Assembly: GCA_050942895.1 (NCBI GenBank)
Contig: JBMNOE010000022.1
Span: 1-37,216 of the forward strand
Direction: 5' to 3'
DNA length: 37,216 nucleotides
From: JBNRMR01 sp050942895
Lineage (GTDB): Bacteria; Bacillota; Clostridia; Christensenellales; UBA1750
Shown here in pieces: positions 24,239 to 31,937 of this stretch (within the stretch, counting starts at the first letter, position 1; every line of letters begins with the position of its first letter). A program made the translations under genes and the position numbers. The notes beneath the pieces are model-generated. The model made no database searches and was not told where the DNA came from. It worked only from the letters and a program-made list of their open reading frames with translations.

Positions 24239-24748
24239 ATGCTGGAGAAGATGAAAAAAGAAAACTACACAAAAGCGCGGGAGGATTACGGGGGTCTCAG
24301 CGCCCTGGAGAAGTGGCGACTGGTCTCATCGCTGATAACGGCGGTGGCCAGCCTGCTGATATTGCTGATACTTGCGGTGGCGGTCATCTCGCTGGCAGGC
24401 ACCATATCAAAGGCTGATGCAGCCCTTTCCTCTCTGGGTGAAACCCTGGCGGAGGTGGAGGAGTCAAAGGGCGCTATTTTAGAAGCGGCGGAAATGGCTG
24501 CCAGACTCAACAGTCTCAGCAAAGAGCTGGATGAGGCGGATATCCCCGGCCTTGTGGACGACATGAGGGCCTTCGTCGCCGATGCTCAGGAGATCATGCA
24601 AGGGCTGGATGAGGCGGCTACCGGCACGCTGCGGGGCTCAGCAGAGACCCTTGAAAAGCTCAACAGCATAGATATCGATGCTCTGAACAGCACCATCAAG
24701 AGCTTCACCTCCATCGTGGAGCCCCTTGCCAGATTCTTCGGCAGATAG
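24239..24748 (+). CDS. Small single-pass membrane protein with coiled-coil region
   Basis: A 169-aa protein of unknown function. Residues 1-27 are charged, 28-54 form one transmembrane helix (TAVASLLILLILAVAVISLAG), and 55-165 are alanine-, glutamate- and leucine-rich with heptad character, probably a coiled coil. It has no signal cleavage site. The ATG follows AAGGAG, so it is well translated. It is monocistronic: a hairpin repeat begins two bases after its stop codon. The arrangement recalls DUF948-like or chemoreceptor-stalk proteins, but I do not recognise a family. Confidence 0.75.
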   Translation: MLEKMKKENYTKAREDYGGLSALEKWRLVSSLITAVASLLILLILAVAVISLAGTISKADAALSSLGETLAEVEESKGAILEAAEMAARLNSLSKELDEADIPGLVDDMRAFVADAQEIMQGLDEAATGTLRGSAETLEKLNSIDIDALNSTIKSFTSIVEPLARFFGR

Positions 24749-24749
24749 A

Positions 24750-24840
24750 CAGGGCGCTGCCCTGCACCCTCAAGGGATGCTCCCTTGGCCCTTTATCATG
24801 ATTTTTGAAGTTTTGACCAAGCTTTTTAAAAGCTTGCGGG
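24750..24840. repeat. Single unit of the composite intergenic repeat
   Basis: It contains, in order, hairpin CAGGGC-GCT-GCCCTG (24750-24764), hairpin CAAGGGA-TGC-TCCCTTG (24771-24787), CCCTTTATCATGA, and palindrome CAAGCTTTTTAAAAGCTTG (24818-24836) followed by CGGG. It lies between the convergent ends of the membrane-protein gene and scpB, the only candidate terminator for both. A further GGGCAGAGCCCT palindrome, related to the other arrays, lies near 24875-24886. Confidence 0.88.
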
Positions 24841-24898
24841 GCTTGGGCATAACCCCAATAAAACAGGCTTCCAAGGGCAGAGCCCTCGGTGAGAAAAC

Positions 24899-25447
24899 TC
24901 AAAGCGCCTCTGTGAACTCCTGCGAAGGCTCGCCCAAATTCAGCTTAGGCAGCTCATCAATTGTGGAAAGGCCAAAGTGCCGAAGAAATTCATCCGTGGT
25001 GCCATAGAGAATGGGCCTGCCCAGGCTTTCCTTGCGCCCTACTTCGGCAATAAGCCTCAGCTTTGTCAGCACAGCAACGCTGTAGTCGCAGCGCACACCG
25101 CGGACATTCTCCACATCCTGCTTCGTTATTGGCTGCTTATAGGCGATCACCGAAAGGGTTTCCAGCAGCGTCCCTGAAAGGCTCTGCTTTTGGATGGGGC
25201 TTAAAACACGCTCCACATAGTCGGCATAGTCCGGCCTTGAGCAAAGCTGCAGCTTATCCGAAAACTGGATAAGCTTAAGCCCCCGCAGATTAAAGTCCAG
25301 CTCAGCCTCCAACTTTTCCACGGCGGCCGACAGCTCCACATCGCTTATCTCCAGCGCCCTTTCAATATCCTGACGCTCAACGGGATCGCCGGCGACGAAC
25401 AATATCGCCTCAACCGCTGCGGCAATCTTTTCAATTTCCATCGCCAT
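24899..25447 (-). CDS. scpB: Segregation and condensation protein B
   Basis: Winged-helix subunit of the SMC-ScpAB condensin complex, which compacts and segregates the chromosome. It starts IEKIAAAVEAILFVAGDPV, the canonical ScpB start, and contains the conserved LSGTLLETLSVIAYKQPITKQDVENVRGV. The C-terminal half (LLTKLRLIAEVGRKESLGRPILYGTT-like segment) is intact. An ORF start exists further upstream, but ATG at 25447 or 25441 fits both the family and the G-rich ribosome site, giving 180-182 residues. It overlaps the end of scpA by about 17 bases, so the two are coupled. Confidence 0.94.
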   Translation of the reverse strand: MAMEIEKIAAAVEAILFVAGDPVERQDIERALEISDVELSAAVEKLEAELDFNLRGLKLIQFSDKLQLCSRPDYADYVERVLSPIQKQSLSGTLLETLSVIAYKQPITKQDVENVRGVRCDYSVAVLTKLRLIAEVGRKESLGRPILYGTTDEFLRHFGLSTIDELPKLNLGEPSQEFTEAL

Positions 25448-26198
25448 CGCCCCCCTTTCCATAGCTTGCTTTTCCGTTTCTCTTTTGCTTTCCATACAGG
25501 TAAAGTTCTCCGTATGTCTGATTCTGCACCACCGTCACCCGCTCCAGCTTTATCAGCTCCAAAAGAGCGATGAAAACGCTTATTACCTCATCCCTTGCGG
25601 GGTTTTCCTCAAACAGCTCCGTGAAGCGCACTTTTTTCTTCGAGAATAGCGCCGTCTGTATGCGAAACATGCACTCCTGAACGGTGTACACATCCCGGCG
25701 GATGCTCCTTGGCGCTTCTCCTTCGCCGAGCTCTGCCTGCGATCTCTCCAAAAGTCTTTGCATGGCTTCAAAGAGCGCCCTTGTGGTCAGATCGCCGATG
25801 TCAAGCTCCACGGTTTTCTCCACCAGTTCCTCCGGCAGGCGGCTCATATAACCCCTCATGTCTATCTGCCTTACCGCCATCTGCTCGGACGCTTCCTTAA
25901 AAGCCTTATACTCGGTGAGCCTTCTGACCAACTCCTCCTCCGGGCTTTCCTCCTCCTCGCTCATTGCAGGCGGCTTAGGCAAAAGCGCGCGGGATTTTAT
26001 CTCGATTAAAGTCGCCGCCATGGCGATGAACTCGCTGGCCGCGTCCATGTCCAGATCCCCCATCTGGGAGATGGCCTCAAGATATTGGTCGGTGATCTGC
26101 GAGAGGAAGATATCCTTTATGTCTATCTTAGCGCTGGTTACCATGTGCAGGAGCAGGTCCAGCGGCCCTTCAAACTCCTTTAGCGAAACCACATACAC
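25431..26198 (-). CDS. scpA: Segregation and condensation protein A
   Basis: Kleisin subunit bridging SMC heads (255 aa). The N-terminus YVVSLKEFEGPLDLLLHMV is the family hallmark, and the C-terminal winged helix (VISVFIALLELIKLERVTVVQ) binds the other SMC head. I chose the GTG at 26198, preceded by AGGTGG, because family members start just before this motif. The longer frame to 26225 would overlap the protease gene. It forms an operon with the M50 protease upstream and scpB downstream, a common order in Clostridia. Confidence 0.94.
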   Translation of the reverse strand: MYVVSLKEFEGPLDLLLHMVTSAKIDIKDIFLSQITDQYLEAISQMGDLDMDAASEFIAMAATLIEIKSRALLPKPPAMSEEEESPEEELVRRLTEYKAFKEASEQMAVRQIDMRGYMSRLPEELVEKTVELDIGDLTTRALFEAMQRLLERSQAELGEGEAPRSIRRDVYTVQECMFRIQTALFSKKKVRFTELFEENPARDEVISVFIALLELIKLERVTVVQNQTYGELYLYGKQKRNGKASYGKGGDGDGN

Positions 26199-26206
26199 GG
26201 CGCCAC

Positions 26207-26842
26207 CTATATCAAAAAGTTCCACAGGGAAAAAGCCCCCGCGCTCAAAAAACCGCTTACGAATGAAATGTATGCCGACAAAATGCCAGTGAATGAAAGC
26301 AACAGCAAAATTATGAAGCCGTATCTTTCAATCTTCATCCAGATATCCAGCTTGCCGGGGAAAAGAGCCGAAAGAATTTTCGAGCCGTCCAGCGGCGGTA
26401 TCGGCAGCAGGTTCAAAGCGAACAGTGATGCGTTCACAGTGACGCCGTAAAGGCATATCTGGCTTATTATGCTGCTGGCCAGCCCCCTTACAAGAGCAAA
26501 GAGCAGCCCGAAAACAAAGCATAAAATGAGGTTCATGAAAACCCCGGCGAAGGAAACGATGATCCTGCCGGCCCTGCGGTTATTATAAAGATAGGGGTTG
26601 GTCTGCACGGGTTTCGCCCAGCCGAATCCCAGCAGCACGAACAGCGAAAGGCCCAGCCAGTCGATGTGGCGCATCGGGTTTAGCGAAAGCCGCCCGGCAA
26701 TCCTCGGCCCGGGATCGCCCATCTTGACGGAAGCATAGGCATGCCCCCACTCGTGAACCGTGAAGCCAAGAATAACCCCCGGCAGCATGTACAGCACGCT
26801 GACAAGCGCGCCTATGGGATTGTTGATGAAAGCTGAAATCAT
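26207..26842 (-). CDS. Site-2 protease family (M50) membrane metalloprotease
   Basis: A 211-aa membrane protein with about five hydrophobic segments. The zinc motif HEWGH is at residues 30-34 and the third ligand lies in NLLPIPPLDG (aspartate near 152). This short version lacks a PDZ domain and matches the FpvI/YwhC-like group commonly found before scpA in Firmicutes. It cleaves membrane-embedded substrates, but none is known here. It starts the protease-scpA-scpB operon. Confidence 0.92.
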   Translation of the reverse strand: MISAFINNPIGALVSVLYMLPGVILGFTVHEWGHAYASVKMGDPGPRIAGRLSLNPMRHIDWLGLSLFVLLGFGWAKPVQTNPYLYNNRRAGRIIVSFAGVFMNLILCFVFGLLFALVRGLASSIISQICLYGVTVNASLFALNLLPIPPLDGSKILSALFPGKLDIWMKIERYGFIILLLLSFTGILSAYISFVSGFLSAGAFSLWNFLI

Positions 26843-26885
26843 TGTTTGACCATCCCCGTAAAAGAAAAAATGTTCTGAATAAATG

Positions 26886-26931
26886 AAAAATATAAAAACA
26901 ATTCCGGAGCAGAGATCACTCCCCGCTCCGG
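26886..26931 (-). terminator. Intrinsic terminator of the pot operon
   Basis: CCGGAGC/GCTCCGG arms (26904-26931) are followed on the minus strand by AATTGTTTTTATATTTTT. It lies about 40 bases after the potD stop. Confidence 0.88.
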
Positions 26932-26969
26932 CAGCATAAAAATTCTCTATCTGTTTTATTCTACAAAGC

Positions 26970-28046
26970 TTACTGTTTTACCTGCACCCATACCTCTGCA
27001 TAAATGGCTTCGGCTTCGGCGCCGATGTCCACTATGTATTCAGTTTCGCCCAGAATTTCCGCAGGGATGTAGAGCACGTCGTTGAAATATTCTTCGGGCA
27101 AGAACTCCTTGGCGGTGGTCACGCAGTTCATATACTGGGTGAAAAGGCTCAGCTCTGCGCTCACCTCACCCTGGAGGATGAAGTTCAAAAATTCATTTGC
27201 CTCCTTAGCATTGGGCGCATTGGATGTGATGAAGAAGCTGTCAATTCCAAAGCCCATGCCCTCCTCCGGGTAGACCACCTTCAGGTCCGGCCTTTCCATG
27301 ACAGCCCAGGAAGCCTGGGAGGTGAACATGAAGCCGACGGCCGCCTCGTCGGTGATGAGCTTTTCATGGGGGGTGTCGTAGTCATAAGCGATAATATTGG
27401 GCCCCAGCTCCTTCAGCTTTTCTCCGGCAGCGCGGATAAGCTCAGGGTCCGTCTCGTTTAGGCTGTAGCCCATTGATTTAAGTGACATTCCCAGCATAAC
27501 TCTTGCGTCGTCGATGAGCACCAGCTTGTTTCTAAGGCCCTCATCCCACCAGCTGTTGTAGCCGGTGATCTCAACATCGCCCACCAAAGCGGGGTTATAG
27601 ACGATCACGGGGCTGCCGGCGGCGTAAGGGACTGTGTATTTGTTTTCCTCGTCAAAGAACTGCCCCTGGAACTTGGGGTCGATGTCCTTAAAGTTGGTGA
27701 CGACGCCCTTGTCGATCTCCTGCATCAGGTTTTGTTTGCGGGCGATGTCCACCACATAATCGCCGGCCAGAACCAGGTCATATGTGCCGCCGTTTGCGGC
27801 GCTCAGCTTGGCGAGCATCTCGTCGTTGCTGGTGAAGTATGTGTAGACGACCTCGATGCCGGTTTCAGCGGTGAACCTGTCAAGGACTTCCTGGGGCAGA
27901 TAATCCGCCCATGTGAATATGACAACCTGCCTTTTCTCCGAGCCGGCGCCGCCGCCCGGCTGGTTTTCGGGGGTGCAGCCTGCCACCATCGCCGCAACCA
28001 GCAAAACTGCCAGCAGGGCGGTAATAAGCTTTGAATATTTCTTCAC
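26970..28046 (-). CDS. potD: Spermidine/putrescine-binding lipoprotein
   Basis: Periplasmic-type binding protein of the polyamine importer, lipid-anchored (358 aa). The signal ends with MVAGC, and the mature part starts with the PotD/PotF-like VVIFTWADYLPQEVLDRFTA and holds YDLVLAGDYVVDIARKQNL. The ORF extends further upstream, but GTG at 28046 after AAGGAG gives a proper signal peptide. It is the last gene of padR-potA-potB-potC-potD. Whether putrescine or spermidine is bound is not visible. Confidence 0.92.
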   Translation of the reverse strand: MKKYSKLITALLAVLLVAAMVAGCTPENQPGGGAGSEKRQVVIFTWADYLPQEVLDRFTAETGIEVVYTYFTSNDEMLAKLSAANGGTYDLVLAGDYVVDIARKQNLMQEIDKGVVTNFKDIDPKFQGQFFDEENKYTVPYAAGSPVIVYNPALVGDVEITGYNSWWDEGLRNKLVLIDDARVMLGMSLKSMGYSLNETDPELIRAAGEKLKELGPNIIAYDYDTPHEKLITDEAAVGFMFTSQASWAVMERPDLKVVYPEEGMGFGIDSFFITSNAPNAKEANEFLNFILQGEVSAELSLFTQYMNCVTTAKEFLPEEYFNDVLYIPAEILGETEYIVDIGAEAEAIYAEVWVQVKQ

Positions 28047-28100
28047 TTCGTCATCTCCTTCAAATAAATTTGAGTTTCGATATAGCAACGGGCGAACCCG

Positions 28101-28892
28101 CTATACCCTGTTTCTGAGCGCAGAGCCTATCTTTCTTACAAGCATGAAAAGAAAGATTGCAATAATCACAACGGCCAGCATTATTGTGCAAAGAGCGTTT
28201 ATCGTGGGTGTGACGCCCATCTTCAGCATTGAAAACACCATGACCGGCAGAGTGTTGGTAGTGGGGCCGGTCACGAAGAAGCTGATGACCACATCGTCCA
28301 TGCTCATGGCGAAGGCCAGCAGCCCGCCGGACAGCACCGAGGGCGTTATCAGCGGCAGTGTGATGTCGTAAAAAGCCCGGGCGGGGCTTGCGCCCAGATC
28401 CCTTGCGGCCTCCACATAGTTGGGGTCAAGGCCCACCAGGCGGCTTTGCACATTCACATAGACATATGGTATGCAAAATGTGGCGTGGGCAGCCACCAGG
28501 GTTCCCATGCCGAAGGGCACCCCGGCAAATGAGAAGAAAGCCAGATATGCTATGCCGATTATTATCTCGGGGATCATTATCGGTATCATCGAAACATTTT
28601 CCAAAAGCCCCTGGGCCTTGAAATGGGATTTCGCCATGCCCACAGCCCCTGCCGTTCCAACCAAAATGGCGATTATTGTCGATGAAACGGCCAACTGAAT
28701 GCTGTTTTTAAGGGAAGCGCCAAGCTGCCTGTCTTTGAAAAGCTCCGCGTACCAATCGGTGGTGAAGCCGGTCCAGTTGCCGTATCTGCTCTCGTTAAAT
28801 GAATAGATCACCACCACGATTATCGGCAGGTAGGTCAGCAGCAGCACCAGAGCGATGTAAAGCTTTGAAAAAAGCCCGCTTTTCTTTACCAT
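28101..28892 (-). CDS. potC: Polyamine ABC importer permease PotC
   Basis: Inner-membrane channel half (263 aa) with six hydrophobic segments. The EAA loop is VEAARDLGASPARAFYDITL and the N-terminus has YSFNESRYGNWTGFTTDWY, typical of PotC/PotI. It begins inside the end of potB (overlap of seven bases), so translation is coupled. Confidence 0.94.
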   Translation of the reverse strand: MVKKSGLFSKLYIALVLLLTYLPIIVVVIYSFNESRYGNWTGFTTDWYAELFKDRQLGASLKNSIQLAVSSTIIAILVGTAGAVGMAKSHFKAQGLLENVSMIPIMIPEIIIGIAYLAFFSFAGVPFGMGTLVAAHATFCIPYVYVNVQSRLVGLDPNYVEAARDLGASPARAFYDITLPLITPSVLSGGLLAFAMSMDDVVISFFVTGPTTNTLPVMVFSMLKMGVTPTINALCTIMLAVVIIAIFLFMLVRKIGSALRNRV

Positions 28893-29767
28893 AGCCCACC
28901 CACCTTGCTCTTTTTAGTCACCTTTTTATAAAGCTGTATGGCGGCGCTTGTCACCAGCAGCATCACTATTGACAGCGCTGCGCCGAAAGGCCAGTTTCTG
29001 GAGGAGAGCATCTCCGTGCGGATAAGATTTCCCAAAAGAACGGACTTTGCGCCCCCAAGCAAGTCGGATATGTAGAAAAGCCCCACTGAAGGCACGAACA
29101 CCAGAATACATCCGGCGATTATCCCCGGCAGCGTCTGCGGCAGCGTCACCGTCAAAAACGCCTTTACGGGGCTTGCGCCCAGATCCCTTGATGCCTCCAC
29201 CAGCGACCAGTCCATCTTCTCGACCGAATTATATATGGCCAGTATCATGAATGGCAAGAGGGCGTACACCATGCCGAATATCACCGCGCCATATGTGTAG
29301 AGCATCTGCAAGGGCTCCTCGATTATCCCCGCGCCCACCAGCAGCGAGTTGATCACGCCGTTTTTGCGCAGCAATGTCGCCACTCCATTCAGGCGGATCA
29401 GGCTGTTCAGCCAAAATGGCGCCATCAGAAATATCATCACCACTCCCCGCCACTTCGCCTTAAGCCGCGCCATGGCGTAGCTGAAGGGATAGGCCACCAG
29501 CAATGTGCAGGCGGTTGTCAAAAGCGCCACTATCAGCGCATCACGGAAAACGATGATATACATCGGGTCCAGCATCTTCACATAATTTTGAAATGTGAAC
29601 ACATTCGTCACGCCAAAATATTCGCCCCGCTCAAGGAAGGAGATGATCACGATATAGCAAAGGGGAACCACCACAAATATGGCGGAGGTTATTGCCAAGG
29701 GAATTACAGACGGCGAAAAAAATCTTTTCCCCGCAGCCGAAGCCTTTCTTTCGGAGTTTTCGCTCAT
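28886..29767 (-). CDS. potB: Polyamine ABC importer permease PotB
   Basis: The other channel half (293 aa), with six membrane segments and EAA loop VEASRDLGASPVKAFLTVTL. The region FQNYVKMLDPMYIIVFRDAL fits PotB/PotH. The ATG overlaps the potA stop (ATGA). An N-terminal extension of about 15 charged residues precedes the first helix. Confidence 0.94.
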   Translation of the reverse strand: MSENSERKASAAGKRFFSPSVIPLAITSAIFVVVPLCYIVIISFLERGEYFGVTNVFTFQNYVKMLDPMYIIVFRDALIVALLTTACTLLVAYPFSYAMARLKAKWRGVVMIFLMAPFWLNSLIRLNGVATLLRKNGVINSLLVGAGIIEEPLQMLYTYGAVIFGMVYALLPFMILAIYNSVEKMDWSLVEASRDLGASPVKAFLTVTLPQTLPGIIAGCILVFVPSVGLFYISDLLGGAKSVLLGNLIRTEMLSSRNWPFGAALSIVMLLVTSAAIQLYKKVTKKSKVGGLW

Positions 29768-30846
29768 CCTTCATGCCCCTCCTCGATGACGGCCACCACT
29801 TCCGGATCCCAAAAGACCTTCACAGCGCTGCCCGCGCCATATGCGCCGCTGGGGTTGGCCCCTGTGACCGAAAGCTCATTTCCATCCTGAAGCTCTATCG
29901 CCGTGCGGATGACGCCGCCGAAATAGCTGTGGGACTTGATCACGCCGTCTAGATTGAAGCCGTAGCCGCTCTCGCCGCCGTAATGAATCCTCTCGGCCCG
30001 CACCGACAGCACCGCCTTTTCGCCTTCCCTAAGGCCCGCGCCTTTCGCTGTGATCATGCCGCCGTTGTATGCTATTTTTGCGGCCTTGCCGTCATTTCCC
30101 GCGCTGATTACCGTCCCTTCGATTATGTTCGACTGGCCGATAAACCCCGCCGCAAAGCGAGTCTTCGGGCGCTCGTATATGTCCTCGGGCGAACCGATCT
30201 GCTCTATGAGTCCATTGTTCATTATGGCGATCCGGTTGGACATGTTAAGGGCCTCTTCCTGATCGTGGGTGATGTAGATGAAGGTTATACCAAGGTCTGC
30301 CTGAAGGCTTTTAAGCTCCACCTGCATCTGCCTTCTAAGCTGCAAATCCAGCGCGCCAAGGGGCTCATCCAGAAGCAAAAGCGCGGGGTTGTTCACCACC
30401 GCCCTTGCTATGGCCACCCTCTGCCGCTGACCGCCGGAAAGCTGGTCGGGCATCCGCCTGCCGTAGCCCTCCAGGTCGATTAAGGCCAGCATATCGGAAA
30501 CCTTTTCCCTTATCTCATCCCTTTTTGTACCCTTTAGCTTAAGGCCGTAGGCGATGTTCTTATTCACATTCATATGGGGAAAGAGGGCGTAGTTTTGAAA
30601 GACCGTGTTCACATTTCGCTTTTCAGGCGCAAGAGAGGAAACATCGCTGTCCTGCAATATGACCTGGCCTGAGTCCTGCGTTTCAAGGCCGGCGATAATT
30701 CTAAGGGTGGTCGTCTTGCCGCAGCCGCTCGGCCCTAAAATCGTGATGAACTCGCCCTTTTTAACATCCAGCGATATACCGTTTATGACCGGCACCTCGT
30801 CAAATGATTTTGTTATGTTTCTTAGCGAGAGTATGTAATCTTCCAT
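29764..30846 (-). CDS. potA: Polyamine ABC importer ATPase PotA
   Basis: ATPase (360 aa) energising the PotBC channel. Walker A GPSGCGKTT is at residues 38-46, signature LSGGQRQRVAIARA at 136-149, Walker B LLLLDEP at 156-162, and the D-loop and H-loop (ITHDQEEA) follow. The C-terminal 110 residues form a TOBE regulatory domain. It sits 42 bases after padR and begins the transport genes. Unlike the sugar importer in this window, this system carries its own ATPase. Confidence 0.95.
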   Translation of the reverse strand: MEDYILSLRNITKSFDEVPVINGISLDVKKGEFITILGPSGCGKTTTLRIIAGLETQDSGQVILQDSDVSSLAPEKRNVNTVFQNYALFPHMNVNKNIAYGLKLKGTKRDEIREKVSDMLALIDLEGYGRRMPDQLSGGQRQRVAIARAVVNNPALLLLDEPLGALDLQLRRQMQVELKSLQADLGITFIYITHDQEEALNMSNRIAIMNNGLIEQIGSPEDIYERPKTRFAAGFIGQSNIIEGTVISAGNDGKAAKIAYNGGMITAKGAGLREGEKAVLSVRAERIHYGGESGYGFNLDGVIKSHSYFGGVIRTAIELQDGNELSVTGANPSGAYGAGSAVKVFWDPEVVAVIEEGHEG

Positions 30847-30888
30847 CAGGCTGCCTCTTTTCCTTTTGCTTTATCCATACTGATCCGG

Positions 30889-31209
30889 TCATATATCGTT
30901 ATTATAATTATATAAGCTGACAAGCTCCTCCAACCGCTCCGACTCCCCCTTGAGCACCTGCTCCCCCAGCTTCGTCAGTATATATTCCTTGCGCCTGCAT
31001 TTGTCCTCCCCGGGGATGTTCACAATCCATTCCTTTTGCATCAGCGTGTTGATGGCTCCGTAAAGGGTGCCGGGGCAGAGCCTCACGCGGCCGTTGCTGA
31101 TTTCCGCCACATGCTGCATCACGCTGTAGCCGTGGCGCTGCTCTCTGAAGGAAAGCAGGATCATGTAGACCGCCTCTGTCAGCGCCCCGCGCTCAAAACT
31201 CTCCGGCAT
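30889..31209 (-). CDS. PadR-family transcriptional regulator
   Basis: A 106-aa winged-helix repressor. The segment EAVYMILLSFREQRHGYSVMQHV is the PadR start, GRVRLCPGTLYGAINTLMQKEWI the recognition helix and wing, and RRKEYILTKLGEQVLKGE the wing and dimer helix. It is a short PadR-s1 type. It is the first gene of the polyamine importer operon. The palindrome between its promoter and start codon suggests that it represses itself and potABCD. The ligand is unknown; a polyamine or another cationic compound is the obvious guess. Confidence 0.9.
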   Translation of the reverse strand: MPESFERGALTEAVYMILLSFREQRHGYSVMQHVAEISNGRVRLCPGTLYGAINTLMQKEWIVNIPGEDKCRRKEYILTKLGEQVLKGESERLEELVSLYNYNNDI

Positions 31210-31244
31210 TTTCCCGCCCCCTCTCTTTTTACTACGTCAGGCGA

Positions 31245-31263
31245 TATAACGGCAGCCGTTATA
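31245..31263. promoter_or_regulatory. Perfect 19-bp palindromic operator, probably for PadR
   Basis: TATAACGGCAGCCGTTATA is perfectly symmetrical and lies about 10-28 bases downstream of the expected transcription start. A further half-site (ACAACGGC, 31295-31302) lies within the promoter spacer, next to the -35 box. PadR proteins usually bind such dyads (family knowledge); the assignment is inference from position. Confidence 0.7.
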
Positions 31264-31279
31264 CTGCAAGCCATAAAAA

Positions 31280-31308
31280 ATTATAGCACCGCAGACAACG
31301 GCTGTCAA
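31280..31308 (-). promoter_or_regulatory. Promoter of the padR-pot operon
   Basis: TTGACA (31303-31308), a 17-base spacer and TATAAT (31280-31285) on the minus strand: a near-consensus strong promoter, as expected for a repressed operon. Confidence 0.9.
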
Positions 31309-31347
31309 CATATTCCATTGAACTTCGGACATGCAACGGGTATAAAT

Positions 31348-31911
31348 TTACTGGAGATATCTGCGTTCCCAGAGGTTTTTGCTGCTGGTTGAAACAGCGA
31401 TTGCCCCCGCTCTAACCGCCTGCACCATGTCCTGCGCCTGGGTGATCATCCCTCCGGCGATTATCGGCACATCCATGCTTTTATATAGGTGGGTGATAGC
31501 CTTGGGCACCAGCCCCGGCAGCACCTCCAAAAAGTCCGGCTTGGATGTCTCGGTCATTCTCTTGCCGGTTTCAAGGGATGATGAGTCCACCAAAAACAGG
31601 CGCTGTATTGTCAAAAGCCCCTCGTTTCGCGCATGTTTAAGAAGCGAGCTCCTTGTGGAAATCAGGCCGTCGGGCATTATACGCTTTGCGATAAAGCGTA
31701 TGCCCTTGAGATCTGAGGCGATGCCCTCGGCAAGGTCGGCGTGCAAGAATACTTTCTTGCCCCTTTCCCGAAGAAACGCCACCTGCCTTTCCAGCCCCAT
31801 TATGTCGCCACCCAGCAAGAACACTGCGGGCAATTCGCTGCGGGCGGCAGCTTCCATGCTTTCCTCATCCTTTACAGCCGCGATAACCCGGCTCCCGTAA
31901 AAACCTATCAT
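31348..31911 (-). CDS. glpP: Glycerol-3-phosphate responsive antiterminator (GlpP)
   Basis: A 187-aa protein of the GlpP family, which in Bacillus binds glycerol-3-phosphate and lets transcription pass leader terminators of glp genes. Family segments are VFLLGGDIMGLERQVAFL, VFLHADLAEGIASDLKGIRF, LISTRSSLLKHA, LFLVDSSSLETG and the C-terminal IIAGGMITQAQD. The ATG follows AGAGGCGGAG. It lies 26 bases after the acyl-CoA ligase gene on the same transcript. No glpF, glpK or glpD is in the window, so its targets lie elsewhere. Confidence 0.9.
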   Translation of the reverse strand: MIGFYGSRVIAAVKDEESMEAAARSELPAVFLLGGDIMGLERQVAFLRERGKKVFLHADLAEGIASDLKGIRFIAKRIMPDGLISTRSSLLKHARNEGLLTIQRLFLVDSSSLETGKRMTETSKPDFLEVLPGLVPKAITHLYKSMDVPIIAGGMITQAQDMVQAVRAGAIAVSTSSKNLWERRYLQ

Positions 31912-31937
31912 CTCCGCCTCTTTTTCCTGGCTATCTC

